Assembly (NCBI GenBank): GCA_025331445.1
Contig: JAIWNE010000029.1
Location: 1 to 64,000 of the forward strand
DNA: 64,000 nucleotides
Direction of reading: 5' to 3'
From: Blakeslea trispora
Taxonomy: Eukaryota; Mucoromycota; Mucoromycetes; Mucorales; Choanephoraceae
Under the pieces are notes generated by a model, which had not been told where the DNA came from, did no database searches, and saw nothing but the letters and a program-made list of their open reading frames with translations. This document shows, one piece after another, positions 46,416 through 57,366 of this stretch. Numbering within the stretch: the stretch's first letter is position 1; every line of letters begins with the position of its first letter. The translations under genes were made by a program, and so were the position numbers.

Positions 46416-49400
46416 TTAAGCTAAAAGTAAAAGTAATTCTCTTGTTGCCTTTTGCATACGTTCTTGCTCTGATTTTTGAGATTGAATCAATTGAATTTGA
46501 GGTTTAGCTTCCATGCTGATAGCAACTTGTTTACATAAATCTGACTTCACCACCTATGGTTTCCCAAAGTATCAGTCAGACAATCCTCTTTTTTTAATGT
46601 AATTCGCTTACCAAAGTACCCAAAGCCATCAAGAAACGATAGACATTTTCATCATCTTTTTCATCCTTTAATAATTCTACAAGACTGCCAGTCAAGCCTA
46701 ATTGAACATCACTTTCTGGATGACTTGAAAGCAAGACAGATAAACTATACAATAATGTCAGTAAAGATATCCTTCCTCTCTTTCTTTCTTTTTTCAGGTA
46801 AGGTTGAACTTTACTTGACAGCCAATGTACTCTGAGCCAAACGAGCATTTCTAGTTTTAAATTGACCCGAGATATCCACACTCAAGACATCAGCCAACAA
46901 TTGAGATTCTTTCCATGCCAACGATCTACCTTGTTCTTGATTGAAAAGATTGGCTAAACCTCGATAGGCCAACATGGCATTGGTCTCATTGGAGCCATCC
47001 GTTAGACCGCCTACTTGTCTTAGGAACTCACACAAGTTCTTTTGAGGTGTCAATCCAGCCAACTGAGTAGGTACATATAGTGTCAAGAGACGAATCAGGT
47101 CCAAGACAGGAAAACGCTGTTGTACAGGCCAGGTAAGGGCCATCTTGATAATCACAGCTAAATTCGTGTCCAATACACCCTGAGGTGCCTTGAGATATTG
47201 AACAATGTTGGATAAAGAAGTCAATTCTTGTTCTGATAATTTGGTGTCCATTTCATTGTTCAATGCAACAATCTTCTTGAGAACGGCATCTGGAACTGCT
47301 TGTTTTAATGTCAAATAGCCAGTCTAAATCAAGATCATCAGTACACGCGTAAACAATAGTGATAAAAAGTTTACTTACAATAGGTAATAGTTTTGGATTG
47401 GATTGAGTGGTACTTGTGAAGGGATCTCCTGATGTGGTATAGGTAGAGGGAGTACCGGTAGGTCGATAAGCTCCAGCTCCAGTAAAGGGGTCTACATAGC
47501 CTGAAGCCGTGTTGCTTTGATTACCTGGCGTATAGCGATGGCCTCCAGTCAAAGGGTCCTGATAGCCTTGAGTGATATTGATGCCCTCGGCATTCTTCAA
47601 GATGAAATCAGCCACTTGATCCAAGAAGGCTTGATCCAGGTTATGTTGAATCAAGAATCTTTGAGCAGCATCATAAGGGTTTTCTATGGTTTAGACAATC
47701 ATAGTCATTTAGATAGGTTTGTTTCAAAATAAAAGAACGAGGAGGGGGGGTGTTACCTGTGACATTATAAGGTAATTTGAGATTACCACCAGGACCAGCA
47801 CCGATATCAATATCAAACACATAATCATATTCTTTGCCTTCAAATGTTTGTTTGGAACGATCCTTGCCGCCTACTACTTGACCAATCTTTTGCCAAGACT
47901 GAGACTGAGCATCCCATTGATGAGCATCCACACTAGAGCCCATGTTGACCATGATCACCTGACCTTCTTTTTGACCAGGTGAAGCAAGCACCTCTGGACC
48001 AGGTAGGTTGTCTTTATTCAGATCACCCAATTGATTTCTAAGATACAAATGACTTTAGAGTCTAGTTTGAATGTATACAAAAAGTCGCTCGATTTAAGAG
48101 TATATAACATAAGAATGGTATTTCTTAAGAATATAAACACTTCTTGAATAAAGCGACTCTTGTAACTTGTGAGTCTCAACTTACGATGGAATGGCTTGAC
48201 TGGCTAACAATTCCTCAAATGCCTATTCACAAACCAGACAGAGTTAGCCCAAACAATTCCCTTTGTTCTCATTCCCCCCTCCTCTTTCTTTTTCAATACC
48301 TTTAAATTCTCTTCAGATGCCATTCTCTCTGAATGTCTTGTATAGGTTCTGACGGCAGCATCACTTCCGCCTACCACAATGTCATCGTTAGGCAAGACAT
48401 CGATTGTCCAGACAGAGATACAAGGCTGTTGGAGTGTTTGTATACATTGGCCATCTTTGTTTGTTTGTTGAACAAGGTCAATTCGAAAGCAATAAGGAGA
48501 TTCATCTGCCACTTACTTTTCCAAATACGCACAGTACGATCTTCACCTGCTGAAACATATTCACCTGTGCTAAGAACACCTACTGAATAGACAAAGGAAG
48601 TATGTCCATCCAACTGCTGTACACAATCACCTTCCAATGTCCAGACTCGGAGTGTTCTAGTGATCTTCAGTAAGACTCTATCTTCTCATTTCATCTTTCT
48701 ATACTGTACCCATCATTAGAGCAAGAAATAAAACCAGCAGGTACTCGAGCGAGTCCTCTTACAGCCTCAGTATGGCCTTGGTAGACATGAATCAATTTGC
48801 CATCTCTCCAGAGACGAATCGATTTGTCTGCTGAAGCTATACAGACAAGTATGTTACCACCTTCTTTTCCTCCCTCTGTTTTTTCATTTTCATCTTTTTA
48901 CCTGTCAAGATTAGATGGTCATCTATAGCCAATACAGCCCAAACAGCAGCTGTATGTCCTTCCAATACATGTGCTTGTTGAAAGTCTTTCCATACAATAG
49001 CTTTACTAGAGGATTGAATCAAGACATTTAAAAATAAAAAAGAGAGGTATGGATGAAATAGTTGACTTACTTGTCCCAGGAACCAGAAACAATATAACCG
49101 GAAGGAGTGGTTGTTAATGCACAAACATTTTCAGAGTGACCCACAAGCATACGAGAAGCTTGAGACTGATGGGGCTCATAGAGATGGATGACTTTATCAG
49201 AACCACTCGAGATAATTAAACCTTTCCAACCAATAAATCAATATAAAACGCGTACTATGATTCTTTTCTTTTACCTTGTTTAAAATCGGTATCGGGTTGC
49301 TTATAGGCAAGTGCATTGACAAAGTGATCATGACCTTCATAGGTATGTTGAAGAGCAAACTCAGTAGGATGAGTGCGTTGCCAAGATCGTACTGTTTTGT

Positions 49401-49572
49401 CACGAGAAGCCGAGATGATGAGATTGTCAGAAGCAGCGATGACTGCTTTCACCTAAACACCAAAATAGAAAAAGAGGCGTCATTTTCTTTTCACTAGAAA
49501 TCAGTCTTTATTTTGACTCACGTCTTGTGTATGCTCTAATAAAGTAGAGCTTAGCTTAAAAGGTAAAGTCAT
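46416..49572 (-). CDS. DOA1: Doa1/PLAA (Ufd3) ubiquitin-binding WD40-PFU-PUL protein
   Basis: Cofactor of the AAA ATPase Cdc48/p97 in ubiquitin turnover. Start ATG 49572 (MTLPFKLSSTLLEHTQDV, first intron right after LEHTQD). The N-terminal half is a WD40 propeller: SASRDKTVRSW, YEGHDHFVNALAY, VWKDFQQAHVLEGHTAAVW, SADKSIRLWRDGKLIHVYQG, YVSAGEDRTVRIW and VVGGSDAAVRTYTR. The PFU ubiquitin-binding domain follows: YDYVFDIDIGAGPGGNLKLP, NPYDAAQRFLIQHNLDQAFL and VADFILKNAEG. After a Gly/Thr/Pro linker with repeated DPxTG (YQDPLTGGHRYTPG, YVDPFTGAGAYRP) comes the helical PUL domain that binds Cdc48 (LKKIVALNNEMD... FPVLDLIRLLTLYVP). It ends EQERMQKATRELLLLLA. Many short introns. Confidence 0.94.
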
Positions 49573-49693
49573 ATAGAATAATTTAAAAAAAAAAAAGGAA
49601 AGAAATAAAGACACGCAATCAAAAACAGTTTTCTTCTTTTTTTTTTATGCAAATGATTATTTTTAAATGTCCGTAAAAGTCTTTTTTCTTTTT

Positions 49694-50288
49694 TTACATA
49701 TTTCCATTATAATAACTAGCCATAGGAGGTTGTGGTTCACTGTACAATGCTTCATCTTCCTTTTCCTTTGTTGAGCCACTTGTTCGTTCAATCTTGGTAG
49801 TCTAACAACACATTTAGTCACTCGTCTTCTTTCTGTCTGCCTCAACTTACTTCACGATATTTGCCCAAATAGATCTTTAGTGCTTCTGTATAATTCTCGA
49901 ATCCAAGTGATTGCATAGCCCATAAGATGTCTTCACCGTTGATTGTCTTTCTCTTTTCTTGTTGACAACGATCACTGGCTATAGGGAATGAAGTAAGTAT
50001 ATGATGTCCTATAAAATACCTAAAACAGTAATCTGCTTTATGTACCTTCACTGGTAATAAACGAAATGAATTCAGAGACACATTCTTGAACACACTCTTT
50101 AGCTTCTTTGGCTATTTTGGCGTTCTCTGGAAGTGCCTTTTTCATGATACGCGCAACACTAAATCAATGACTTATTAACCTTTGGCATTCATTGACTGTG
50201 TAAGCTTTTTCTTTTACTTGGCAATAGGTAAAAATCGATCTTGTTCTTTAATATCGATATCAAGTTCGTCTCCAGAGTGAGCTGACAT
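49694..50288 (-). CDS. HAP3: HAP3 / NF-YB, CCAAT-binding complex histone-fold subunit
   Basis: Start ATG 50288 ([20 protein letters not shown]). The histone-fold core is spread over short exons: QDRFLPIA joined to [20 protein letters not shown], then [17 protein letters not shown] and [40 protein letters not shown]. This is the almost invariant NF-YB domain, including the DNA-contacting [11 protein letters not shown] short tail ([15 protein letters not shown]) ends at 49694. With HAP2 and HAP5 it binds CCAAT boxes and in fungi controls respiratory, iron and nitrogen genes. It is divergent, 202 bp, from a small mitochondrial protein gene. Confidence 0.96.
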
Positions 50289-50490
50289 AATCTAATGCGT
50301 ATATAAAGCGAGGAAAGAGAGAGAAAAAAAAGAGAAAAGAAAAAATGTTTAAAAAAAAAACTCAGCAAGAGCCTTTTATAGGGAAAAAAGACGTCATCAA
50401 TTAGACGAGTTGAGGGGTCTCAAATGCTCTTCATTTTATTCTTTTTTTTTTCTTTTTGTTACTTTTCTTACATTTGTTACTTGTTAAACG
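50289..50490. promoter_or_regulatory. Divergent HAP3 / mitochondrial-protein promoter
   Basis: 202 bp serve both genes. A CRE-like TGACGTC (minus strand, 50390-50396 on +) lies about 100 bp from each start. TATATAAAG at about 50298 is close to the HAP3 ATG. No CCAAT is evident. Confidence 0.45.
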
Positions 50491-51150
50491 ATGGCATCTC
50501 GCTTTGTTCAAAAGACTTTAAGACAATCTGTTCGTGGTTATGCCACTGAATCCAAGCAAGCATTCCCTGTTGAATGTAATCACTTGTTTCTTTTAAAAAA
50601 AAAATAAGTAACTGATCATTTTGTTGTTATGGTAGCTTTCGGTAATCATGCCTGGAGAAACGGTGTTATTGCCGTTGTTGCCGGTCTTGTTTGGTACAGA
50701 GTAGATCAACACATGACTGCTTCTGGTGATGTAAGGATCTGCCATGGATAGAGATGAAAGAGCAGAGATTGATGTTGCATATTAGGAAAAGCACCCTTTC
50801 ACTCGTTGGATTGAATACCGTATGATGACTACTGCTGAAGAAAATGACAAAGTCAACCATACCAACTTGGCTGGTGCTGAAGCTGCTGCTGAATACAAGT
50901 AAGATTCATTATATAAGCAGGAGATAGCATGGCATTGATTTTTTTTGTTATTTAGATTGTTCTACCAAGAAGCTCAACGCTCACCTATTCACCGCATGAG
51001 ATATCCCGAGTAAATAGATTTATGAAAAGAGAAAGAGAAGTCCAATATTGACTTTTGATTGTTATTAGGTCTTTTGAACGTGCTAGTCCCCGCGGTCTTA
51101 CTGCTGGTGGTCAAGCTGATTTGTCTGATCTTAAGGTTAGATCTGATTAG
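50491..51150 (+). CDS. Small mitochondrial membrane protein, probably complex I accessory subunit
   Basis: Five short exons: 50491 to VE|, then SFGNHAWRNGVIAVVAGLVW with the one membrane segment, then EKHPFTRWIEYRMMTTAEEN, LFYQEAQRSPIHRMRYPE, and SFERASPRGLTAGGQADLSD to a stop at 51148-51150. All introns are GT-AG and join in frame. The N-terminus (MASRFVQKTLRQSVRGYATE) is a typical mitochondrial presequence. The C-terminal pattern RMRYPE-xF-xxxSP-x-GL-xAGxxxDL resembles the fungal complex I subunit known as NUXM/17.8 kDa; that naming is from memory and moderate. About 145 aa. Next to HAP3, a regulator of respiration genes. Confidence 0.65.
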
Positions 51151-51648
51151 ATAAAAATTAGGATACACACATACGCACACACACGCACACACACATCACA
51201 AACACACACATATTCTCTCTCATTTATTATGGAAAATAAAGCAATTTTGTACAATCCATCATTGCATTGAAATTGTAAAAGAAAGAAATAAAAATATTAA
51301 CCTTATTCCGGCTCGGACTGATGCCGTCATGATAAATAGTCTTCGTCTTTCTCTCTTTTTTTTTCGTATTTGTTTTTTTTCATCTTTTCTTTCTTTTTTT
51401 TTTCTTTTATATATTCATTGTTTAGTCTCCTTGAAAGTAAGAAGACACTCTCTTTATATACACAAATAAACCACTTAGAGTCTTCCCTTCTCTCTCTTTT
51501 TCCACTTATCCTTTCTTTCAACCCATTTTTCTTTATTTAATCTAGAAAGCAAGAAAAATAACAACAACAACAAAAAAGAAGGTATTTTAAAGCAAAACAC
51601 TTTTGTCTAACAGCCTGAAATTAACTTCTTTTTTCTTTAGTCGCAGTA
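51151..51648. other. Spacer with CA-rich microsatellite, upstream of TFIIA gene
   Basis: A CA-rich repeat at 51165-51210 and long pyrimidine tracts at 51340-51540. No gene seen. Confidence 0.6.
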
Positions 51649-52912
51649 ATGTCTAACGCTATTGTGGTACTGAAGATTTGCTAAACAATGAATAACAAAG
51701 AAAGTAGAATTGACAACTTCTTTATATAGTCCAATGTATATCGATTTGTCATTGACGATGTGATCAACCAAGTACGTGGTGACTTTGAAGACATGGGCAT
51801 TGATGATTCTATTCTACAAGAATTGCAGAGAGTAAAGTTAGTTACTCATAAAAATAGAGCCTTTCATTAACCTATTAGAGCATATTAGTCTTGGGAATCA
51901 AAAGTAGCTCGATCTCGCGTGGCTAACTTTGGATTTAAAGATAATGGTTATTATGAAGAAGATAATGGTGCTGTGCTGAACGAGACACAAACAGCTGGTG
52001 GTCCATCTAATGTGCCAGTCAGTCAAGGGAATGATCCAGCTGTCTTGCAGTATCCCTCTGATTATCCACTCAATACAGCTCCACCTTCTGCAGCCAGTCT
52101 AGCCAATTTGGCAGCCACAGCCACAGCTGTAGCTCAAGGCAATCGTAATCTTCAATACGGTCTTTCACTTCCTCCACCTACTGCCGCCACCAACAACAAT
52201 AACAATACAAACACAATGAATCGAATGATTCCTGATCCTAGTACGCTAGTCAATCAGTATCCAATTATCAACTCAAATCATAAACCAAGCAACAATCTAT
52301 CTGATTTACAGTTACCAGGCATCTCTAACAATCGACCCAATAACCACCTTCCACAGAATGATGGTGCTCATGATGATGATTTACTGACTACTGAAGTAAG
52401 TCAGCTAGACCCTATTTCTTAAAGCAGATCACTCACTTGTTCTCTATTAGGAAATTGATCGACGCATTCATGCTATCATTCAAGAAAACACGACAGAAGA
52501 TGATAAAGAAGAAGAGATATCATTATCGTTTACTGCATCTACTATGTCGGGTGAACCATTGGCCTTGGATTCTTTACCTGAAAGCGTCAAGGCATTGATA
52601 AGAGATGCCAAAAGTAAAAAATGTCAACGTATGATAGATCAATTGGACGGAGAGAGCGATAATGCACAAGAGGCTTCTGCACAGGCTTCATCTACAGGCA
52701 ACGAAGATGATATCAATTCAGACTTGGATGATTCAGATGATAATGATGAAGAAGGCGAAGGCGGAGAAGAGATTGAACATATCATCCTATGCTTATATGA
52801 TAAAGTAACCAGAACAAAGAACAAGTGGAAGTGTATATTGAAAGACGGTATCATGTTAGTGAATGGTCGAGATTATCTCTTCCATCGAGCTAATGGTGAT
52901 TTCGAATGGTAA
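51649..52912 (+). CDS. TOA1: TFIIA large subunit (TOA1)
   Basis: General transcription factor that stabilises TBP on the TATA box. Start ATG 51649; exon 1 is MSNAIV, then SNVYRFVIDDVINQVRGDFE and DMGIDDSILQELQR, SWESKVARSRV, together the N-terminal four-helix-bundle part. A long Asn/Pro/Ala-rich nonconserved linker follows (NTNTMNRMIPDPS). An intron precedes EIDRRIHAIIQ. The acidic stretch DDINSDLDDSDDNDEEGEGG leads into the C-terminal beta-barrel part: IILCLYDKVTRTKNKWKCIL and DGIMLVNGRDYLFHRANGDFEW-stop, highly conserved in TOA1. It stops 62 bp from the stop of the convergent ArfGAP gene. Confidence 0.95.
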
Positions 52913-52974
52913 TCCTTCCTTTTCTGCCGTATTTTTTAATAATAAAAAAAAAAGAATGAGAGAAACCTTTATTA

Positions 52975-54037
52975 TTATGATCTAGAATGTCCAATAGATA
53001 AATCACGTAAAGCTTCATAAGGATCCAATGGTTTTTGAATAATAGGAGAAGTAATAGAGGAGGGTGATTTAGGCTGTAGAATGCCACCCATATAGTTTAT
53101 GGAATTATCTACATTGGTGACTGCTTGATCTAGACTAGCTAAATCAGAAAAAATGGTGTTTTGTGGGGTAGATTGAAAGGTGGGCGAGATGGGTGACATT
53201 GATTTAAAGGTAGGTGAGATGGGTTGAATGGTAGGTGAGATGTGCTTCTGGAGCACATCATTCCTTGAAGGACTGTTCTTTACAGTAGAGATCAAACCGA
53301 TGGGTACATTATCATCCACCCAAGAATCAGAATGGATCATAGGGGGTTTGGGTTCAATGGTCAGATTAGGCTTGGCTTGTTTCTTCTTGCGTGTGCCATC
53401 TTCTTGAAACATGTCACTGATGATGCGCTTTACTTGTTCAGCATGGATCATTCCTTTTTGACGATCTAGCCATTTCTGTTCATAGTACTTTTGTCTCATA
53501 AACATGCGTACATCTCCATCTGTCTCAGGCTCAGGTAAGTTATGATTGTATCCATGAAGCCAGATGGTGCGAGCCACTCCATTTCCTCCATATTCAAGTG
53601 CTACTATTTCTGGGCCTGAAAATTTACTAGCTGATATCGATTTGACTCGATGACCTACTTCACGCCTTTTTTTAAAGAAATAATAATAATGGATAGGTTG
53701 AATATCTCTTTTTCCTTTAAAGAATAAATAGCTAATGTCTCTTACACAAGGCCAGAACAGCGTGTACATACAAATGTATGTATACTCACATTGACAAAAA
53801 ATGGACTCTAATACAAAACAGTCAGTATGATTCTTTTCTTTTTTTTATAAAAATTACTTTGGTAGGACAGTCGAAGCACTTTTTGTTTTCAGGACGACGT
53901 AATAATTCTTGTAATTTTCTAGCAAAAGAGAGAAACACACAATCAATACTCTATGAGTGCAAGGTAAAGTCAAGCAAGAAATGAATAGCTTACTGAGCAT
54001 TGAGTTCTTCTTCTTTCTTTGCTAATAAAGCTGCCAT
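52975..54037 (-). CDS. ArfGAP-domain protein, AGFG-like
   Basis: Start ATG 54037 (MAALLAKKEEELNAQ), splice to KLQELLRRPENKKCFDCPTK, and another to SPFFVNVSIHTFVCTRCSGL. Joined, the cysteines read C-x2-C-x16-C-x2-C, the ArfGAP zinc finger. The next exon starts REVGHRVKSIS, as in AGFG1 and related ArfGAPs (HRVKSISM). The usual finger arginine is the one in REVGHRVK or nearby. TIWLHGYNHNLPEPETDGDV and MRQKYYEQKWLDR complete the domain. The C-terminal half is disordered with repeated SPT motifs (ISPTIQPISPTFKSMSPISP). Likely a GTPase-activating or scaffold protein of vesicle traffic. Four exons, including one short intron with donor GT|GTAAGA. Confidence 0.85.
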
Positions 54038-54505
54038 AATAAATAAATAATAAAAAAAAAATAAAAGCGAGAGAAAAAGGATAAAAATGGTTAAAAAAAA
54101 TAAAATAAAGAAAATCTATTGGTGTGTACTCAATCTTTTAATTTTTTTTTGATTTTACGTAATTCCTCGTACGTTCATCATCAGACTTCTTTTTCTGAAA
54201 ACATTGACATATTCTTTGTCTAAAACATGAACTACAGCTTCTTCTTTTATTCCGAAAAAGGAACCGGATAGAAATGCATACAAATTCAATTTGTTGCTAG
54301 GCACAAATAACTAGCTCAATTTAGTGGTTGCTAGGCGATAAATCATATATTTGTGTAGCTAGATCTGTCATTGCTTTATAAAAGAGAGTTACTAAGCTTT
54401 TTGTCTGACTTCCTTTTTTTTTTACCACAGTCCCTGAATTTTATTAAAGACATCTTTTACCTCTTTTTTTTTCTCTCTCTCTCTTTCTCTTAAGCATTTA
54501 TTATC
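54038..54505. other. Divergent spacer between ArfGAP and acetyltransferase genes
   Basis: A/T-rich with a CT tract just upstream of 54505; no gene. Two near copies of the motif GTTGCTAGGC (54292-54301 and 54327-54336) are present. Confidence 0.5.
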
Positions 54506-55039
54506 ATGTCAAAATATACCAATGCTCGTGTTGAGCAACTAGATTCCACTAAAATCGAGGATGCACTCAAAGTGAGAATTGCAGTTTTTGTAGACGAACA
54601 AAAATATACGATGGAAGATGAATTGGACGGGTAAAAGAATATTGTTATTATTTTGGGGATAGTATCTAAGAGAGAAGATCATAGTAAAGATGAAGGCTCT
54701 ACCCATTGGGTTGCTTATTGTGATAAAGAGAATGAAGATGGTACAGTGGATTATCATGTTCCTGTTGGTACTATCCGTTTGATTCCAAAGCCTGATGGAT
54801 TAGCCAAATTGGGGCGATTGGCTGTCTTATCATCTGCTCGTGGTCTATACATTGGTCAAATGTTGGTCAAGGCATTTATTGATTACTGCAGACAACATCA
54901 GTACAGAGATATCATTTTGCATGCACAATATCCTCGTCGTGGATTCTACACAAAACTTGGCTTTACAATCGATGAAGGTGCCGAGACTTTTCTTGAGGAT
55001 GGAACACCTCATATTTGTATGCATATGCGAAACCTTTAG
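54506..55039 (+). CDS. GNAT-family N-acetyltransferase
   Basis: Exon 1 (ATG 54506) gives VRIAVFVDEQKYTMEDELDG, a common N-terminal motif of ElaA/YjcF-like acetyltransferases. A short intron of 42 nt (GTAAAA...TCTAAGAG, from 54630) joins to EDHSKDEGSTHWVAYCD in frame; other acceptors give stops or the wrong frame. Exon 2 carries VGTIRLIPKPDGLAKLGRLA, the acetyl-CoA-binding part ARGLYIGQMLVKAFIDYCRQ, then LHAQYPRRGFYTKLGF and ETFLEDGTPHICMHMRNL-stop. This is a full GNAT fold at about 164 aa. Substrate unknown. Confidence 0.87.
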
Positions 55040-55990
55040 TCTCTCTTTTCTTTGTTACTTTGCTTAATAGATGATATGCTATATAAAGAAAAAGGCTATA
55101 CACAATCTTCTTTTTTTCTTCATGTTGCTCTTTTATTGAAAGTGTTATTTTGGCATGAGTGTTGTATTGACGAAGCACACATGTCATTGTGCCTTTGTAT
55201 TCAATAGTAAGGAATGATAGAACTTGAATCACTAGAGAAGGTCATTCAACGTATGGACTAATCTTGCAGCCTTTAACAATATACTCAGCTTTTCTTAAAG
55301 ATCATTGAAAACTCATATGTTTGTATTGGTAATGGCATTTGGTGATACTGTTCAAGTGTATGACTTGCACTTCAAGCCATCTTTCTTTCAGTCTAATCTG
55401 TTCCTAGCAGGTGCACAACGCAACTTGATACAATAGTCACTTTATTTAAGAGTATTTATCTTGAGAAATGCATTCTTACATCAAGCATGTTCTTGAATTG
55501 AATGGCATTTTGACGCTTGAAGCAACTATAAGTCAAAGGATTGTTACTCTTCTATTGAGAATACTTTTTATCAAGCGACTACTGTAATGTTATCCATTGC
55601 TTTCACAGCGTATTCTTCAACTTTCTCTTATAGACAGAGCTTTAACAAAGCCCCCCTCCCGCCTCTCTTCTCGAGTGCTAGACAAACAAGTTGGCAAAGT
55701 TGTCAAACTCTATTCTTATTTAAGCAAGTTCAGGTCAATTTGGATAACAAAAAAAAATATCTTTTTAAAGTAACGATCCAATCAAAAGGACAAAATGTGG
55801 TCAATGAAAATTTTTCTTGAAAAGTTTCTAAGATTTTCTTTATTCTGGTACAAAGGCTTCTAATCGATTTCCATGAAGGAAACAGACTAGGCCTTTCAAA
55901 TAATAGGAGGTGTATATATTTTAATTTTTTTTAGGAATTAAATATAGATAAAATTACAGAAAATGGGAGTAAAAATGGCTATGAAGCAAC
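55040..55990. other. Intergenic region after two convergent genes
   Basis: 950 bp of 3' flank for both genes. No gene recognised; small frames only. Confidence 0.55.
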
Positions 55991-57029
55991 TTAGTACTTC
56001 TTACCGAAGACCATAACTTGGAGGTAATCGTAACCAGACAAGACACCAGCACCAGCAATGGCACGGAGAATGTTAGCACCAGCACCCTTGAAGAGAGACT
56101 TGGTACCTTCCTTGGCAACGATTTCACGGAAAGCGTGGAGAGAAGAGTCGTACTTGACGGCAGCACCGGAAGTCATCATCATTCTACGACGGACGGTATC
56201 GATGGGGTAAGAAGCAAGACCAGAACCAGTGGTAACAGCCCAACCAAGAGCGAAAGTGGCCAAGAAAGAGCTTTGCAAGTTTTCGGGCAAGAGGGGTTTG
56301 ACGGAATCGTACAAACCGAAGTAGAGACCACGGTAGACAATGATACCAACACAAGAGATGTTGAAACCACGGTACAAACCAGAGATACCATCGGAAGCGA
56401 GAGTCTTCTTGTAGACATCGATCAAACCGTTGAATTGACGTTCACCACCCTTCTTGGCGGACTTGGCATCGTTAGCAAGACGAGTACGAGCATAATCCAA
56501 AGAGTAGACGCTATAATATGAAACATTAGAAATCCAAACTCCAATCAAAAGCCAATACATGTAATACTTACAAGAAGAGGGAAGCAGCACCAGCAGCACC
56601 ACCAGAAGCCAAGTTACCGGCGAACCAAGCCCAGTAACCATCTCTCTTCTTGTCCTTGTTGAACATACGCTTGAACTTGTCCTTGAAGGCAAAGTTCAAA
56701 GCTTGGGTAGGGAAGTAACGGATAACGTTAGCAGTGTTACCTCTCCAGAAAGAGATGGCACCTTCATCCTTCATGGTACGGGCGAAACAGTCACCGATGC
56801 CCTTGTAGGGGTGAGAGAGACGACCTTGCTTGATCATTTCATCTTGGTTTTGGATCAAGAGCTTGATACGTTCAATAGGAGCAGCAGCAGTCTTGGAGAC
56901 AGCGGCGGAGACACCACCCATAAGGAAATCCTATAAACAAATAAACAGACTGTCAAAATAAAGTTCCCTTTTCTTTTTCACAGTTAAGGATCTACTTACG
57001 ATAACGAACTTGTTTTGGTCGGTAGCCAT
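55991..57029 (-). CDS. AAC: Mitochondrial ADP/ATP carrier (adenine nucleotide translocase)
   Basis: Inner-membrane exchanger of ADP and ATP. Three exons: [10 protein letters not shown] (57000-57029), then [20 protein letters not shown] onward, then [16 protein letters not shown] to the stop at 55991. Carrier signatures: [12 protein letters not shown] (repeat 1), [13 protein letters not shown] (repeat 2) and [15 protein letters not shown] (repeat 3), where RRRMMM is diagnostic of the ADP/ATP carrier. [20 protein letters not shown] is the conserved matrix loop. The length is just over 300 aa, as usual. The coding sequence uses C/G-ending codons far more than neighbours, in keeping with very high expression. 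Confidence 0.98.
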
Positions 57030-57366
57030 TTTGATTTTCTGTTAGATAAAGAAAAGGAGAGGGGAGAAATCAGAGAAAGAAAAAAAATTTTAAAAGAAAT
57101 TATTTTTTGGTTCCTTTTTATAATAGTTCGGGAAAGGTTAGAGGAATTAGCAGGGGGGGTAATTCAAGCCCTAAACAGTCCCATCTCACTCTTTCTCTAT
57201 TTTAGGTGGACAAGATTTGACTCTTTTTTTAAAAGTCAGTAACATTTGAAAGATCTAACACCAGAATAGTTAAAGAAAACTATAAAATCTTGCCTGTGTG
57301 CTCCCTTATTTATTTATTTTTAACTTTTTTTTTTATTATTTACATCTTTTGCTTTTTTGAAGCAGA
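57030..57366. other. ADP/ATP carrier upstream region
   Basis: 337 bp between the carrier start and the deaminase stop. Long A/T runs; no gene seen. Confidence 0.5.

Noticed and set aside
56018..56521. 167-codon + strand frame opposite the ADP/ATP carrier
   Set aside because: Shadow of the highly codon-biased carrier gene; Thr/Ser/Val-rich peptide without any domain.
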